Origin: Gymnodinialimonas ceratoperidinii
GTDB lineage: Bacteria > Pseudomonadota > Alphaproteobacteria > Rhodobacterales > Rhodobacteraceae
DNA length: 64,000 nucleotides
NCBI RefSeq assembly: GCF_019297855.1
Contig: NZ_CP079194.1
Span: 1,289,501-1,353,500 of the forward strand
Direction: 5' to 3'
In this document: in pieces, positions 18,446 to 28,275 of the stretch
Position numbering within the stretch: position 1 is the stretch's first letter
How the letters are laid out: each line of letters begins with the position of its first letter
Made by a program: the position numbers and the translations under genes
Notes under the pieces: generated by a model
Seen by the model: the letters and a program-made list of their open reading frames with translations, nothing else
Told to the model about the DNA's origin: nothing
The model's database searches: none

Positions 18446-19080
18446 GGCGCGCCGAACCAGACAGGGGCGTCGCCTTCTACCCAAGGGGTGTACTTCGGCA
18501 TGATCTGCGCGAAATGCGCCCCTTCGGTGAAACCGTCCAACCAGCGGATAAGGGCGGGCCAAGGCTGCGCGTCGAACCACGCACGATCGGTGTTGGCGAA
18601 TTGGCGCACGAACGGCCAGATCGCGTGGTCGGCGAGACTTGCTTGATCGCCGCAAAGCCACTTCTGCGCAGCAAGCCGGGCTTCCAGCGCGTGAAGATAG
18701 CCTGCCGCCTTCTGGCGCTCTGCCACCGGGTCGAACTCCGGATGGCGCACGGCATATTTCGTGTGATCGAGCGCGTCCTTGAACGGCCCGTCATTGGACT
18801 CGATCAACTGCCATCCCTCATCCGGCATCTCGAGCAGCCCGTCGGGGTCATTCCGCTCCAGCGCCCAGATCATGATGTCGAGGCTTTCGTCGATGACCCT
18901 GTCGCCCAGGCGCAGCGCCGGGACGGTTGCGGAGGGAGAGGTGCGCAGAAACGCCTCCGGCTTGTCGCGCAGGACGATCTCTCGCAGCTCAACCCTCTGT
19001 CCTGCCAGCAATATCGCCCCTCGTGCGCGCATCGCGTAGGGGCAGCGGCGGAAACTCCAGAGGATCGGGGAGGCTGTCAT
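18442..19080 (-). CDS. glutathione S-transferase family protein, Cys-type active site
   Basis: A 212-residue thioredoxin-fold protein with a GST C-terminal domain. The N-terminus WSFRRCPYAMRAR places a cysteine (Cys13) at the start of helix 1, as in omega/beta-type or glutaredoxin-like GSTs, and VPAL with DESLDIM binds glutathione. Such enzymes often act as thiol reductases or dehalogenases rather than conjugating enzymes. It is next to adhC (glutathione-dependent formaldehyde oxidation), with divergent starts about 230 bp apart. Confidence 0.8.
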   Translation of the reverse strand: MTASPILWSFRRCPYAMRARGAILLAGQRVELREIVLRDKPEAFLRTSPSATVPALRLGDRVIDESLDIMIWALERNDPDGLLEMPDEGWQLIESNDGPFKDALDHTKYAVRHPEFDPVAERQKAAGYLHALEARLAAQKWLCGDQASLADHAIWPFVRQFANTDRAWFDAQPWPALIRWLDGFTEGAHFAQIMPKYTPWVEGDAPVWFGAP

Positions 19081-19309
19081 GGCGAGGGCCTTTGCACGGT
19101 GACGCGTTCATCCGCCCAAATGTCGCATAGCCTGCCTGCGCGTGCCAGCAGCGCGCGAGACGCCCATTCATCGGCAGAAACCCTATGGCCACTCGCGGCG
19201 CGATCAGGCATTCGTAGGCGTATTAACGAAACGCCACCACGCGCCGACGTTCCTGCCCTTCCATGGGCGTCATTGGCCCGGTGTGGGGCAGATGCTGGGA
19301 GACAGAGAC

Positions 19310-20422
<1,113 letters not shown>

Positions 20423-20448
20423 TCCCTGAACGACACATGGGTGAAACG

Positions 20449-20480
20449 AAAAAGGGCCGTCGCGATGACGGCCCTTTTTT
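20449..20480. terminator. bidirectional terminator between adhC and hpt
   Basis: AAAAAGGGCCGTC and GACGGCCCTTTTT form a 13-bp stem around GCGAT, with A-tract and T-tract on the two sides, so it can end transcription from adhC (+) and from the hpt operon (-). Confidence 0.9.
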
Positions 20481-20501
20481 CGTGCTGGTTGCGCTGACGG
20501 C

Positions 20502-20876
20502 TCAGCTTGCTTCGGTTGCGTGAACCCTCTGCAGATCCTGCGTCAGCTCGACGATGGCTTCGAACAGCTTCTCGACGGCAGCGGCGTCGATGTCGCCCGC
20601 CAGCTCGTTGATCAGTTTCGCCTCGGTGCGCGCGCTTTTCTCGCCCAGTTCCGATAACCCGATGGAGCCGGCAATACCGGCGATCTTGTGCAACTCGCGT
20701 TCGATCCCGTGCAGGCAATCCGCAAGGTCTTCGCCGTCCGAAATACGCTCGAACTGGCAGCCGATTTCTTCCAGCCGCTCGGGGATCGATTGAACGAACC
20801 GCTGCCGGACCCGCGCCAACGCGTCCGAAAAGCGGCTGTTTGCCGAAGGGTTGGGGTGCGCCGCGGCCATCATCAC
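20502..20876 (-). CDS. Hpt (histidine phosphotransfer) domain protein
   Basis: A 124-residue stand-alone Hpt protein. ELHKIAGIAGSIGLSEL gives the phosphorylatable histidine (His63) and the usual following turn. It would pass phosphate between a kinase or hybrid kinase and a receiver in a multistep phosphorelay. Its ATG overlaps the stop of the receiver gene upstream (ATGA at 20873-20876), so the two are translationally coupled. The short N-terminus before the helix bundle carries no extra domain. Confidence 0.85.
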   Translation of the reverse strand: MMMAAAHPNPSANSRFSDALARVRQRFVQSIPERLEEIGCQFERISDGEDLADCLHGIERELHKIAGIAGSIGLSELGEKSARTEAKLINELAGDIDAAAVEKLFEAIVELTQDLQRVHATEAS

Positions 20877-21811
20877 GCCGCGCTCTTCCAGAGCTGCTTG
20901 TAGCGTGCTTCCTGAACTTCGTCGCTGACGCCGCCCAGAGCCTTGGAGATAAGCGATGTGGCCGAGAAGCCATTCAGGATACGGGGCCGGTGGATCGGCC
21001 CGATGCGAACCTGCGCGCCTTCTTCCTCGGGCAGGTAGACCGAGGTGTAGAGCGTCTCCAACTCGCCATTGATCAGGTCGCTCAGCTCCTCGGTGTCCAG
21101 CCCGATCGCGCGCGGCAGCACGACGATGAAGCGGCCAGAGCCTGCGTAGGAGACCAGTGGACGGTGCCGCTTGGTGTGATCGACGACGATGGCGGCGATG
21201 TCGTTGAGCGTGTCAGTGAACTCGTCGATGGGCACTGACGCGAAGCGGTCAGCCGCGCCCACGAGGGACACACTGAAGGCGCAGATGTTCGACATCCGGA
21301 GCCGCCCGAGGGTCAGCAGGTAGTTCTCCAACGCGAGGTAGTTGAGGATGCTGTCGCGCGCCTCCAGCGGGATCGCATCGCTGAAGCGCCACGGGTGGGG
21401 CGACTGCGCATTGCTGTGCTTGACCTGGTAATCCAGCTCGGCCACGCGCTTCACCATCCCGAGGCGGGCGGAAAGCTCTGCTGCCTGGATCGGCTTCACG
21501 ACGTAATCGTCGGCGCCGGCGGCATAGGCCTGGTCGATGAATTCGCGCTGTTGCATCTGCGTGATCATGATGATCGGCGTTTGCGCGTGGCGCGCTTGCT
21601 GACGGACTTCCTTGGTCAACTCGATACCGTTCTTGACCGGCATCTGGATGTCGAACAGCAGGCAGTCGAAAGGAACGGTCGCCACGGCCAGCTCGTGCAG
21701 AGCCTCCATCGCGGATTTCACCGGCGTGATGTCGTCATATCCAATCGCGTTGAGGGTGGAGACGAGTAGATCCAGAAAGATGGGGTCGTCATCAACTGCA
21801 AGAAGTTTCAC
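20873..21811 (-). CDS. response regulator with degenerate GGDEF-like output domain
   Basis: A 312-residue protein. The receiver (about 1-125) has the acidic pocket DDD at 7-9, phosphoacceptor Asp54 in LLFDIQMP, Thr in MITQ and Lys in VKPI. The second half (about 165-290) has the strand and spacing pattern of a diguanylate cyclase, but where GG(D/E)EF should be it reads YAGSGRFIVVLPRA. Catalysis is therefore unlikely; it may bind nucleotide or act as a phosphate sink or scaffold. It forms an operon with the Hpt gene, and a CtrA-type box lies 123 bp upstream of its start. Confidence 0.78.
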   Translation of the reverse strand: MKLLAVDDDPIFLDLLVSTLNAIGYDDITPVKSAMEALHELAVATVPFDCLLFDIQMPVKNGIELTKEVRQQARHAQTPIIMITQMQQREFIDQAYAAGADDYVVKPIQAAELSARLGMVKRVAELDYQVKHSNAQSPHPWRFSDAIPLEARDSILNYLALENYLLTLGRLRMSNICAFSVSLVGAADRFASVPIDEFTDTLNDIAAIVVDHTKRHRPLVSYAGSGRFIVVLPRAIGLDTEELSDLINGELETLYTSVYLPEEEGAQVRIGPIHRPRILNGFSATSLISKALGGVSDEVQEARYKQLWKSAA

Positions 21812-21933
21812 GGCTCAATTCCTATTTGTATTTGTCCACTGGTTCGCCAGCAGTTGTTTCGCGCATCCTCTGCCTGATCTGCCGCTTCCATGGTGCGGGA
21901 GCGCCTCGTTGGCTCCCTCGATTCACCACGGCA

Positions 21934-21948
21934 TTAACCAAGCCTTAA
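21934..21948. promoter_or_regulatory. CtrA-type box (TTAA-N7-TTAA)
   Basis: TTAACCAAGCCTTAA is a perfect TTAA-N7-TTAA match upstream of the receiver-Hpt operon. CtrA control is inferred from the consensus known in alphaproteobacteria. Confidence 0.6.
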
Positions 21949-22130
21949 TCAATTGGTAGGAGCGGATTCGGGCGAAACTTTGTTCGCGAACGGGCGTCAA
22001 AATGAATTGAGACGGTTTTTGTTTCCAAACATGGGACTTGCGCAGCCAGGCAGGGTAGGGGGGGCCACGAGCCAGCTCGGATGGCCTAGTCGGGCCGCCA
22101 CAAGCGCCAGACCTGTCGCCTCAACGCAGA

Positions 22131-22151
22131 AGGCGGACCAGTGGCCCGCCT
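22131..22151 (-). terminator. possible terminator after single-domain receiver gene
   Basis: AGGCGGACC-AGT-GGCCCGCCT is a 9-bp stem with one G-T wobble, 26 bp past the stop of the minus-strand receiver gene. No T-tract follows, so it may only be a stabilising hairpin. The rest of 21812-22176 holds no open frame I support. Confidence 0.4.
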
Positions 22152-22176
22152 CAAAATCTCGATCTATCGCAAAGGC

Positions 22177-22560
22177 TTACTGTTTTTCCCAAGCCGAGCG
22201 AATGTCGGGCCCCAGGCTCATGGGATCGAAAGGCTTGGTGATCACGGCAATCGCGCCCTGTTGCAGAAGCTCTTTTGAGAGGGAGTCTTCCGCCTTGGCG
22301 GTCATGAAAATCGTCGGAATTTCCGCGTAGCCTTCGGGGAGGGCTTTGATCTTCGCCCAAAGCTCCGGCCCCGTCATGCCCGGCATCATCACGTCGAGCA
22401 GAAGAAGGTCGGGGCGCGTCGTGGCGAGAAAATCCAGAGCCTCGGGCCCGGAACTCGACTGATACAACGTCAGCGAGTCGTCCATGCTCAGCGACATCTG
22501 AACGATATCGCGAATGTCGAAATCGTCATCAACGTGCAGGATGGTGCTCAGCTTCGGCAT
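22177..22560 (-). CDS. single-domain response regulator
   Basis: A 127-residue CheY-like receiver: HVDDDFD gives the acidic pocket, LLLLDVMMPG the phosphoacceptor Asp, FMTAK the Thr and ITKPFDP the Lys. There is no output domain. The start at 22560 gives a normal receiver N-terminus (MPKLSTILHVDDD). An alternative ATG at 22620 overlaps the stop of the upstream kinase (ATGA) and would add 20 residues, so coupling with the kinase is possible either way. The kinase immediately upstream is its probable partner. Confidence 0.85.
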   Translation of the reverse strand: MPKLSTILHVDDDFDIRDIVQMSLSMDDSLTLYQSSSGPEALDFLATTRPDLLLLDVMMPGMTGPELWAKIKALPEGYAEIPTIFMTAKAEDSLSKELLQQGAIAVITKPFDPMSLGPDIRSAWEKQ

Positions 22561-22616
22561 AGATGTTCCCTTTGTCCCCGAGGCTCGGGGATTGCCCGGG
22601 AATTGAAGTAGATTGC

Positions 22617-24287
22617 TCATGCAGCAGCTTCTTTCTCGACTTCCGCGCTGACCAGCTTCTTGAGGTCACAGTAGAAGATTGTGCCACGGTCTATCTCGGT
22701 GTTGAAGGAAATTGATCCTCCATGCAACTCCATGATCCGCTTCGAGATCGTCAGGCCAAGGCCGGTACCGGGCCGCGAGTAGCGCGCATCGGCGGTGACC
22801 TGGAAGAAGCTGTCGAACAGCGTCTTGCGGGCCGCCTCGGGGATGCCGGGCCCGTGATCTTCGACGCAGATGCGCCATGCATCGCCGGCGTCCTGAATAT
22901 AAAGGTTCACGGTGCCCTCGGTGGGGGAGAACTTGGCGGCGTTCGACATGAGGTTCGCAAGAACCTGCATCATGCGGTCGGGGTCGGCCTGCACGACGGC
23001 CGGCAGATCGGTGGCATGCACCTTGAACTGGATGCTGGATTGCTCCGCATAGGACGCGTGGTTCTCGGCGGCCTCCTCCAGCAGGTCGAGCAGGTTCACT
23101 TCCTGCAGCGCGATGGTCATCTCGCCATCCTCGATCTTCTCCAGAACAAGGATGTCGTTGACCAATGCCAGAAGGCGATCGCTGTTGCGGTTGGCGATGG
23201 CAATCATGTGCTGCGCCTTGTCGCTCATCGTGCCGACGCCGCCGGATTCCAGCAGGCGGAGCGCGCCCTTGATCGACGTCAGCGGCGTGCGCAGCTCGTG
23301 GCTCACCGTGGACACGGAGGTCAGCTTCATCTTGTCGGCTTCCACACGGTCCGAGATGTCGCGCACGACCGAGATCAGGCTGCGGCGTCCGTCGGGACCG
23401 GTATCGAAGTGGGTCAGGATCTCGAGCGGGCCGATCTTGTGCTCGACGCGGAGGGTCACCTGCTTGGCCTCACCAATCTTCAGAGGCTCGAGATAGCGGC
23501 GGAACATGCCCTGGTCGAAGTCCTGGAAGGTGTCGAAAATGGACTTCTCTGACATGCTCTCGAACGTCCAGCCAAGACGCTCGCGCCCGTTGGCATTGAC
23601 GTAGATGATCTTGTAGGTCTCGGCGTCATAGACGAAGACGCCGTCGGGCAGGCGCTCGATCAGTGCGTTCCGGCTTTCATCCGCCGCGTGGGATTGCGCC
23701 GCGGTCATGTCCGTGCGGATCGACACGCTTTCGGTGTGTACGCCGTTGTGGTCGAAGCGGGGAATGATGGTGGTGGCGACGCAAACGACATTGCCGTCTT
23801 TCGTCTTCAGGCGCTGTTCGCCTTTCCAGACCTTGCCCCGCGCCGCGATGGCGAGGACATCCTCGAAGCTCGGCCCCTGATCGTCGTCCACGTAGAGCAT
23901 CGCGGGCGTCTTGCCCAAAAGCTCGGACGCATCGTAGCCGAAGGTGCGGACGAAATTCTCGTTCACCGATTTCATCCGGCCGTCGGGATGGGTCGTGCTG
24001 ACGATGGTGTGCTGGTCCAGCGCCCGGTCGCGCAGGCCGATGGCATCGGCGTAGCCGCCAACCAGCGCCGAGGTAGCGCGTCGGTTGCTGGCGTGGGCCG
24101 CGCTCAGGCTGACGGCGGCGATCAGGCCGACCACTGCAGTGGAGACCAGGAAATAAGTTGCGAAGTCGGCGCGGCTGTTGATTTCGAGGGCAGGGACAAG
24201 CTTGTGCAGGCTAAAGGGCAAAGAGAACGCGATCAGCAGGTTGCCGAGCACCAAGATTGCCAATGTCCGTTTACTAAACCTGCTCAT
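22617..24287 (-). CDS. membrane histidine kinase with two PAS domains
   Basis: A 556-residue sensor kinase. Two N-terminal membrane helices (about 8-30 and 43-65) enclose a very short periplasmic part. Two PAS domains follow (about 85-205 and 210-325), the first with a PAC-type GVHTESVSIRTDMTAAQ end. Next come HisKA with SHELRTPL and a HATPase domain with NLMSNAAKFSP (N box), DHGPGIP and GTGLGLTISK. It is not hybrid. The ATG at 24287 has GAGG seven bases before it. The downstream receiver overlaps its stop. PAS input suggests sensing of redox or a small ligand from the cytoplasm. Confidence 0.88.
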   Translation of the reverse strand: MSRFSKRTLAILVLGNLLIAFSLPFSLHKLVPALEINSRADFATYFLVSTAVVGLIAAVSLSAAHASNRRATSALVGGYADAIGLRDRALDQHTIVSTTHPDGRMKSVNENFVRTFGYDASELLGKTPAMLYVDDDQGPSFEDVLAIAARGKVWKGEQRLKTKDGNVVCVATTIIPRFDHNGVHTESVSIRTDMTAAQSHAADESRNALIERLPDGVFVYDAETYKIIYVNANGRERLGWTFESMSEKSIFDTFQDFDQGMFRRYLEPLKIGEAKQVTLRVEHKIGPLEILTHFDTGPDGRRSLISVVRDISDRVEADKMKLTSVSTVSHELRTPLTSIKGALRLLESGGVGTMSDKAQHMIAIANRNSDRLLALVNDILVLEKIEDGEMTIALQEVNLLDLLEEAAENHASYAEQSSIQFKVHATDLPAVVQADPDRMMQVLANLMSNAAKFSPTEGTVNLYIQDAGDAWRICVEDHGPGIPEAARKTLFDSFFQVTADARYSRPGTGLGLTISKRIMELHGGSISFNTEIDRGTIFYCDLKKLVSAEVEKEAAA

Positions 24288-24424
24288 GACTCGCCTCAAA
24301 AATACTCAATATACCTAGTCAAAACCGTGGGTTGGATCGTTGTCCGTGCCTCGTTTCGTTAACTGACTTTGGCCAGAGAGTTGGGCTAAATTAAGTCGGG
24401 TTGAAAGCATCAACGTGCTACCCT

Positions 24425-26443
24425 TTAGGCAACATCTTGTTTCGAGTGTCCGTCGCTGTCGGGCTCCTGCGATGGCAGCACGACGCGGAAGGTTGTCCCT
24501 TCGCCAAGGGTGCTGTCCACCTCGATGAAGCCGTCGTGCAACTCTGCCAGTTCCTTGGCGATGGAAAGACCCAACCCGATACCACCATGCTTGCGGCTGC
24601 TGGTCTCATCGGCCTGCCGGAATCGGTCGAAGATCGTACTGAGAATATCCGGCGCGATGCCGGGGCCTGTGTCTCGAATTTCGACGCAGGAGCGCCCGTT
24701 CTCGAGATAGCTGCGGACCTGCACGGCGCCCTCGTCGGTGAACTTGATCGCATTGCCGATGATGTTGAGCAGGATTTGACGCAAACGCACCGGATCGGCC
24801 CAAACGTCGCCATTCTCGCTCTCCACCGTAAGCGCAATGCCCTTCTTCTGCGCGACCACCTGCATCTGGCTGACAACCTCGGCCAGGGTCTCGTCCATGT
24901 TCAGCGTCTCGGGGTTCAGCTGCAGCGTGCCTTCCTCGATCGCGGCGATGTCGAGCACAGAGGCGATCAGCGCCATCAGATGCTTGCCCGAAGTCTCGAT
25001 CTGGTCCGAGAACTTCTTGATATCGTTGGAGAATGTCGTCAGACGATTGCCCAGGTCTTCGGTCTTGATGTCATCCTTGAGCCAGCGATAGCTCGGCAGA
25101 GCGCTGAGGTTCCGCATGAAGGAGTTGTAGCCCAGGATCACCGAAAGCGGGGTGCGCAACTCGTGGCTGACCGTATTCAGGAAGTCGGTCTTCGCCGCAT
25201 TTGCCGCCGCAGAGCGGGCCACGGCCTGCTTCAACTGGGTGATGTCCACGAGAACGCCCGCGATGCTGTCAGAGGGCGTGCGGCGCTCTTCCACCCGCAA
25301 CCAACGGCCATCAGGGGTCTTGAACTCGGTCGGTTCGGTGGGATTGCGATGGGCTTCGATCCGTTCCGCGATCCATTCATCTTCGCGGCCCACCGCGGCT
25401 GGATATTGGCCATTCTCGATGCCGCGGCGCAGGATATCCTCGAACGGGGTGCCGGGTTTCAGAAGGTCGGCGGATGTGGGGAAGAAGTTGCGATAGGTCT
25501 GGTTGCACATCGTCAACCGGCCCTCGGAATCATAGAGCGCGAAACCATCGCTGAGCGCCTCCACGGCCTCTTCAAGCTGCGTCTCGGCCTCGACCTTGCG
25601 GTCGAACGCCCAATGCAGAACGCGGTAAAGCGCCAGAAGCGCCAGCGTCACAAGCGCCACGGCAAGCCAGATGCTCGCCCGGTTCGGAGGCGAGGTGGAC
25701 CACCCACCGCGTGGCGCGGCTTCCAACACCCAACCGACGCCGGGCGCGGTCACTGGAATGGCGACCGGCTCCATCAAGGAGACATTGGGATCGCCTGCCA
25801 AAACACGACCGGTGCCATCACGCACAACGAATTCGTTGGGCAAAAGCGCATCGTCGAGACCCGCAGTTACGAAGAGACCTTCCGCATCGATGACGAGCGA
25901 CACGATCCCCCAAAGCGCGGAGTCGTCCGTCTCGGCCGATGGCAGGAACACGGCCGCCCGGGTGATGAAGCCCTGACCACCCTGAACGAGCTCCACGGGG
26001 CCGGTAAAGATCGTCTGCGCAGTGTCGATGGCTTCGCGCACGGCGCCGGTCAGGTTTGCCTGACGCGCCAGATCGAGACCGAGCGCGGATTCATTCCCGG
26101 CGACAGGATAGATATAGTCGATCACCAGATCAGGGGCGGCGGCGACGTTGATCACGTCTTCCGTGGCGGAAAAGAGCTGTGCGGCGGACCGGCTGAAGTC
26201 TTCCTGGCTCATCTCGGGTTGCGCGGCAATCGCCGAGACCAAGCCCTCGGTCAGCCAGAGCTTTTCGCTGATTTCCAGCTCCAGCGCGACCTGAAGCTCA
26301 TAGGTATCTTCGAGAACATCGAATTGCTGTTCCGCGAGATATCGGTTCACATTGGAGCGGTCGAGGATCAGCCCCAAGAAAATCGCCATTGCGACGACGG
26401 CAATGTTTGCCGTGTGCGGCACCGCTGTCCAAAAGTATTTCAT
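24425..26443 (-). CDS. CHASE-type histidine kinase with PAS domain
   Basis: A 672-residue sensor kinase. A membrane helix at about 10-28, a periplasmic region of about 220 residues resembling a CHASE domain (FITRAAVFLPS, GIVSLVIDAEGLF), and a second membrane helix near 255-278. A PAS domain follows (about 290-400; DGFALYDSEGRLTMCN), then HisKA (SHELRTPLSVILGY) and HATPase (NIIGNAIKFTD, DTGPGIAPD, GGIGLGLSIAKELAELH). It has no receiver. It is 138 bp upstream of the other kinase gene on the same strand. The periplasmic domain means it senses an external small molecule. Confidence 0.86.
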   Translation of the reverse strand: MKYFWTAVPHTANIAVVAMAIFLGLILDRSNVNRYLAEQQFDVLEDTYELQVALELEISEKLWLTEGLVSAIAAQPEMSQEDFSRSAAQLFSATEDVINVAAAPDLVIDYIYPVAGNESALGLDLARQANLTGAVREAIDTAQTIFTGPVELVQGGQGFITRAAVFLPSAETDDSALWGIVSLVIDAEGLFVTAGLDDALLPNEFVVRDGTGRVLAGDPNVSLMEPVAIPVTAPGVGWVLEAAPRGGWSTSPPNRASIWLAVALVTLALLALYRVLHWAFDRKVEAETQLEEAVEALSDGFALYDSEGRLTMCNQTYRNFFPTSADLLKPGTPFEDILRRGIENGQYPAAVGREDEWIAERIEAHRNPTEPTEFKTPDGRWLRVEERRTPSDSIAGVLVDITQLKQAVARSAAANAAKTDFLNTVSHELRTPLSVILGYNSFMRNLSALPSYRWLKDDIKTEDLGNRLTTFSNDIKKFSDQIETSGKHLMALIASVLDIAAIEEGTLQLNPETLNMDETLAEVVSQMQVVAQKKGIALTVESENGDVWADPVRLRQILLNIIGNAIKFTDEGAVQVRSYLENGRSCVEIRDTGPGIAPDILSTIFDRFRQADETSSRKHGGIGLGLSIAKELAELHDGFIEVDSTLGEGTTFRVVLPSQEPDSDGHSKQDVA

Positions 26444-27052
26444 GGCAATGAACCCCGATCATCACTTACGAGCGCGACATTTACAGTTTTCGATGATCCG
26501 GACCTCGTCGCAGGGCCAAGAAATGATCGTTAACAACCTTCTCAAGGTACCTGTGGATAACTGAGCGATCAACTCTGCAAGCGCCATCTGTCTCATTCGA
26601 AAGGGAAATGGGCAATACGCGGGCAAAAGTGCGACTCTGATGCAACTACCGGCGCGCCGCTTGCCGCGGATGCGCATTTCCTGGACGCCGGGATAAGGCG
26701 AGGCGGCGGCAGGACAGGGCGCAGCAAGAGCCGCGGCTGGCGCGACGCACGTCGGAGCGCGTGGGAGTGATAATACAGGCGAGAGTATAGTGATGGATGG
26801 CGGTTCTCAGCGCCGCGCGTGCCAGATCGGCTGCACCACGGATCTCACCGGTTGCCTTGCAGTTTCCCCGCAAAGCCCGCAGGTGGGGTTCTTCATCCTC
26901 GCGGGCCGCTTGCCGTCGCGAACAGTTTTAGCGCAAGCCGCCTTGTCCAACTGCACAAACGAAAATTTCGCGCTTTAGGTCGAAAGTACTATTCTCATAC
27001 CATCGGCGGTTTCCTAGCTTGATGTTACTTTCCACCAGAGTTGCTAGCCACT
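26444..27052. other. 609-bp intergenic region, no supported gene
   Basis: This holds the promoter region of the CHASE kinase (minus) and of the PepSY-like gene (plus). Short open frames occur on both strands, but none has a ribosome-binding site or recognisable sequence. I see no tRNA or clear terminator. A small RNA cannot be excluded. Confidence 0.5.
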
Positions 27053-27412
27053 ATGATCGATACAGTGCCAGTTCCGAGTTCGGTCATGTTTCTGCCAAAA
27101 GTACGCTTTCGAAGCAGCAGGTTGCTTCGTGCAATTCTTGTTGCATTTTTTTTATTCGTTACCCCCGTTATCGCCCATGATGCCGGGTCCGAGCACGTAG
27201 ATATTACCGTCGATGAAATTACTGAAAACAGATACCTTGAAGTCATTCGAACGCTTGACCGACAAGGGTATCAGATCCGGTCGGTTTCAAGGACTCTCCT
27301 CAACCGGATCAGAATTCTCGCCGTCAACCAGGTGCAACTGCGAGAAATCATTTTCAGTCAAAGTGGCGGACTGGTCCTTCGGGATACAGTGCTCGAGGTA
27401 ATCAGCCCTTAA
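27053..27412 (+). CDS. exported small protein, PepSY-like
   Basis: A 119-residue protein. A signal peptide (about residues 12-41, with a Leu/Phe/Val-rich core ending VIAHDAG) is followed by a single module: ENRYLEVIRTLDRQGYQIRSV, then RTLLNRIRILAVN and a final strand GGLVLRDTVLEVI. This beta-alpha-beta-beta pattern resembles PepSY domains, which usually inhibit peptidases or regulate partners in the periplasm. A later ATG at 27086 would still keep the signal peptide. The membrane-anchored LuxR-type gene follows after 10 bp, so the two probably form an operon. Confidence 0.6.
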   Translation: MIDTVPVPSSVMFLPKVRFRSSRLLRAILVAFFLFVTPVIAHDAGSEHVDITVDEITENRYLEVIRTLDRQGYQIRSVSRTLLNRIRILAVNQVQLREIIFSQSGGLVLRDTVLEVISP

Positions 27413-27422
27413 AGAGGCAAAA

Positions 27423-28013
27423 TTGAAACGAGCCGATTTTACCAAATGCAAGGCCGAAGCAATCTCCGTTCATCCGCCGGACGGGGAGGGGGAGCGGAAG
27501 CCATCGAGGCCGTACAGTTTTGCCACGCCCGTCATGTGGGCGCTCGTGCCACCGTTGGCGATCCAGGTGGCCGGTGCATCGTTCTTCACGTTCCGCACGC
27601 TGGCGGACCTCTTCGCGTGGTCTTCCGTCCGGATCCCGTGGGAGTACTTCGAGATCATGGAAGTGCTGGCGAGCCTCGGCATGGTCTTCGGCGTTCTCGC
27701 CACCGTGATGCTGCTCATCCCGAACCTGCGCCGGATCAATGGGGTGGAGGAGCGTCTGGAGGCGGCCTCGGGCCAGTTTCAGACCCATGTGGAGGGCCTT
27801 TTCTCCACGTGGAACCTGTCGGAGTCCGAGCGCGAGGTGGGCCTGCTCGTGGTCAAGGGGTTCAGCAACGCCGAGATCGCGATTTACCGAAATACCAGCG
27901 AATCGACAACCAAGAGCCAGGTCAGCTCGATATTTCGCAAGAGCGGCTTGTCGAACCGTCAGCAACTGGTCTCCTTCGTGGTCGAGGACATGCTGGACGG
28001 CGTAAGGGTCTGA
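27423..28013 (+). CDS. membrane-anchored LuxR-type HTH protein
   Basis: A 196-residue protein. Two membrane helices (about 34-60 and 76-100) are followed by a short linker and a LuxR/GerE-type HTH at about 125-190 (LSESEREVGLLVVKGFSNAEI; recognition helix STTKSQVSSIFRKSGL). It has no autoinducer or receiver domain, so the signal must come through the membrane helices or a partner. The most likely partner is the exported PepSY-like protein encoded 10 bp upstream. The start is a TTG with AAAGAGG six bases before it; an ATG at 27534 is an alternative but would cut the first helix. Confidence 0.7.
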   Translation: MKRADFTKCKAEAISVHPPDGEGERKPSRPYSFATPVMWALVPPLAIQVAGASFFTFRTLADLFAWSSVRIPWEYFEIMEVLASLGMVFGVLATVMLLIPNLRRINGVEERLEAASGQFQTHVEGLFSTWNLSESEREVGLLVVKGFSNAEIAIYRNTSESTTKSQVSSIFRKSGLSNRQQLVSFVVEDMLDGVRV

Positions 28014-28275
28014 TCCTGAACGAACTTTACCCACGTCCGCAAAGCCTGCTTTGCCGATCCGCGGCGTCGTCCTTTGTGATGACAGGTTGGTTTTAGGCCG
28101 CGAGACCGATAGTCGGCGCGGTTTTGCTCTGTCCATTCTACAAGGGTCGAGAGTGGGCTGGCCGTTCAACTACCCCCCAGTAACTCGTTGAACCGCCCCC
28201 CATTCTCGATAACCCGCACGGTGACAGCCACCGGCCAGGACCGGGGCGCCGCGCGCTCCTCTCAGGAGTATCGGC

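Noticed and set aside
24401..26533. 710-codon plus-strand open frame
   Set aside because: Shadow of the CHASE-type histidine kinase on the minus strand, which has all kinase motifs.
26462..26873. Two short minus-strand open frames in the gap after the CHASE kinase
   Set aside because: No ribosome-binding sites, arginine/cysteine-rich composition and no recognised family.
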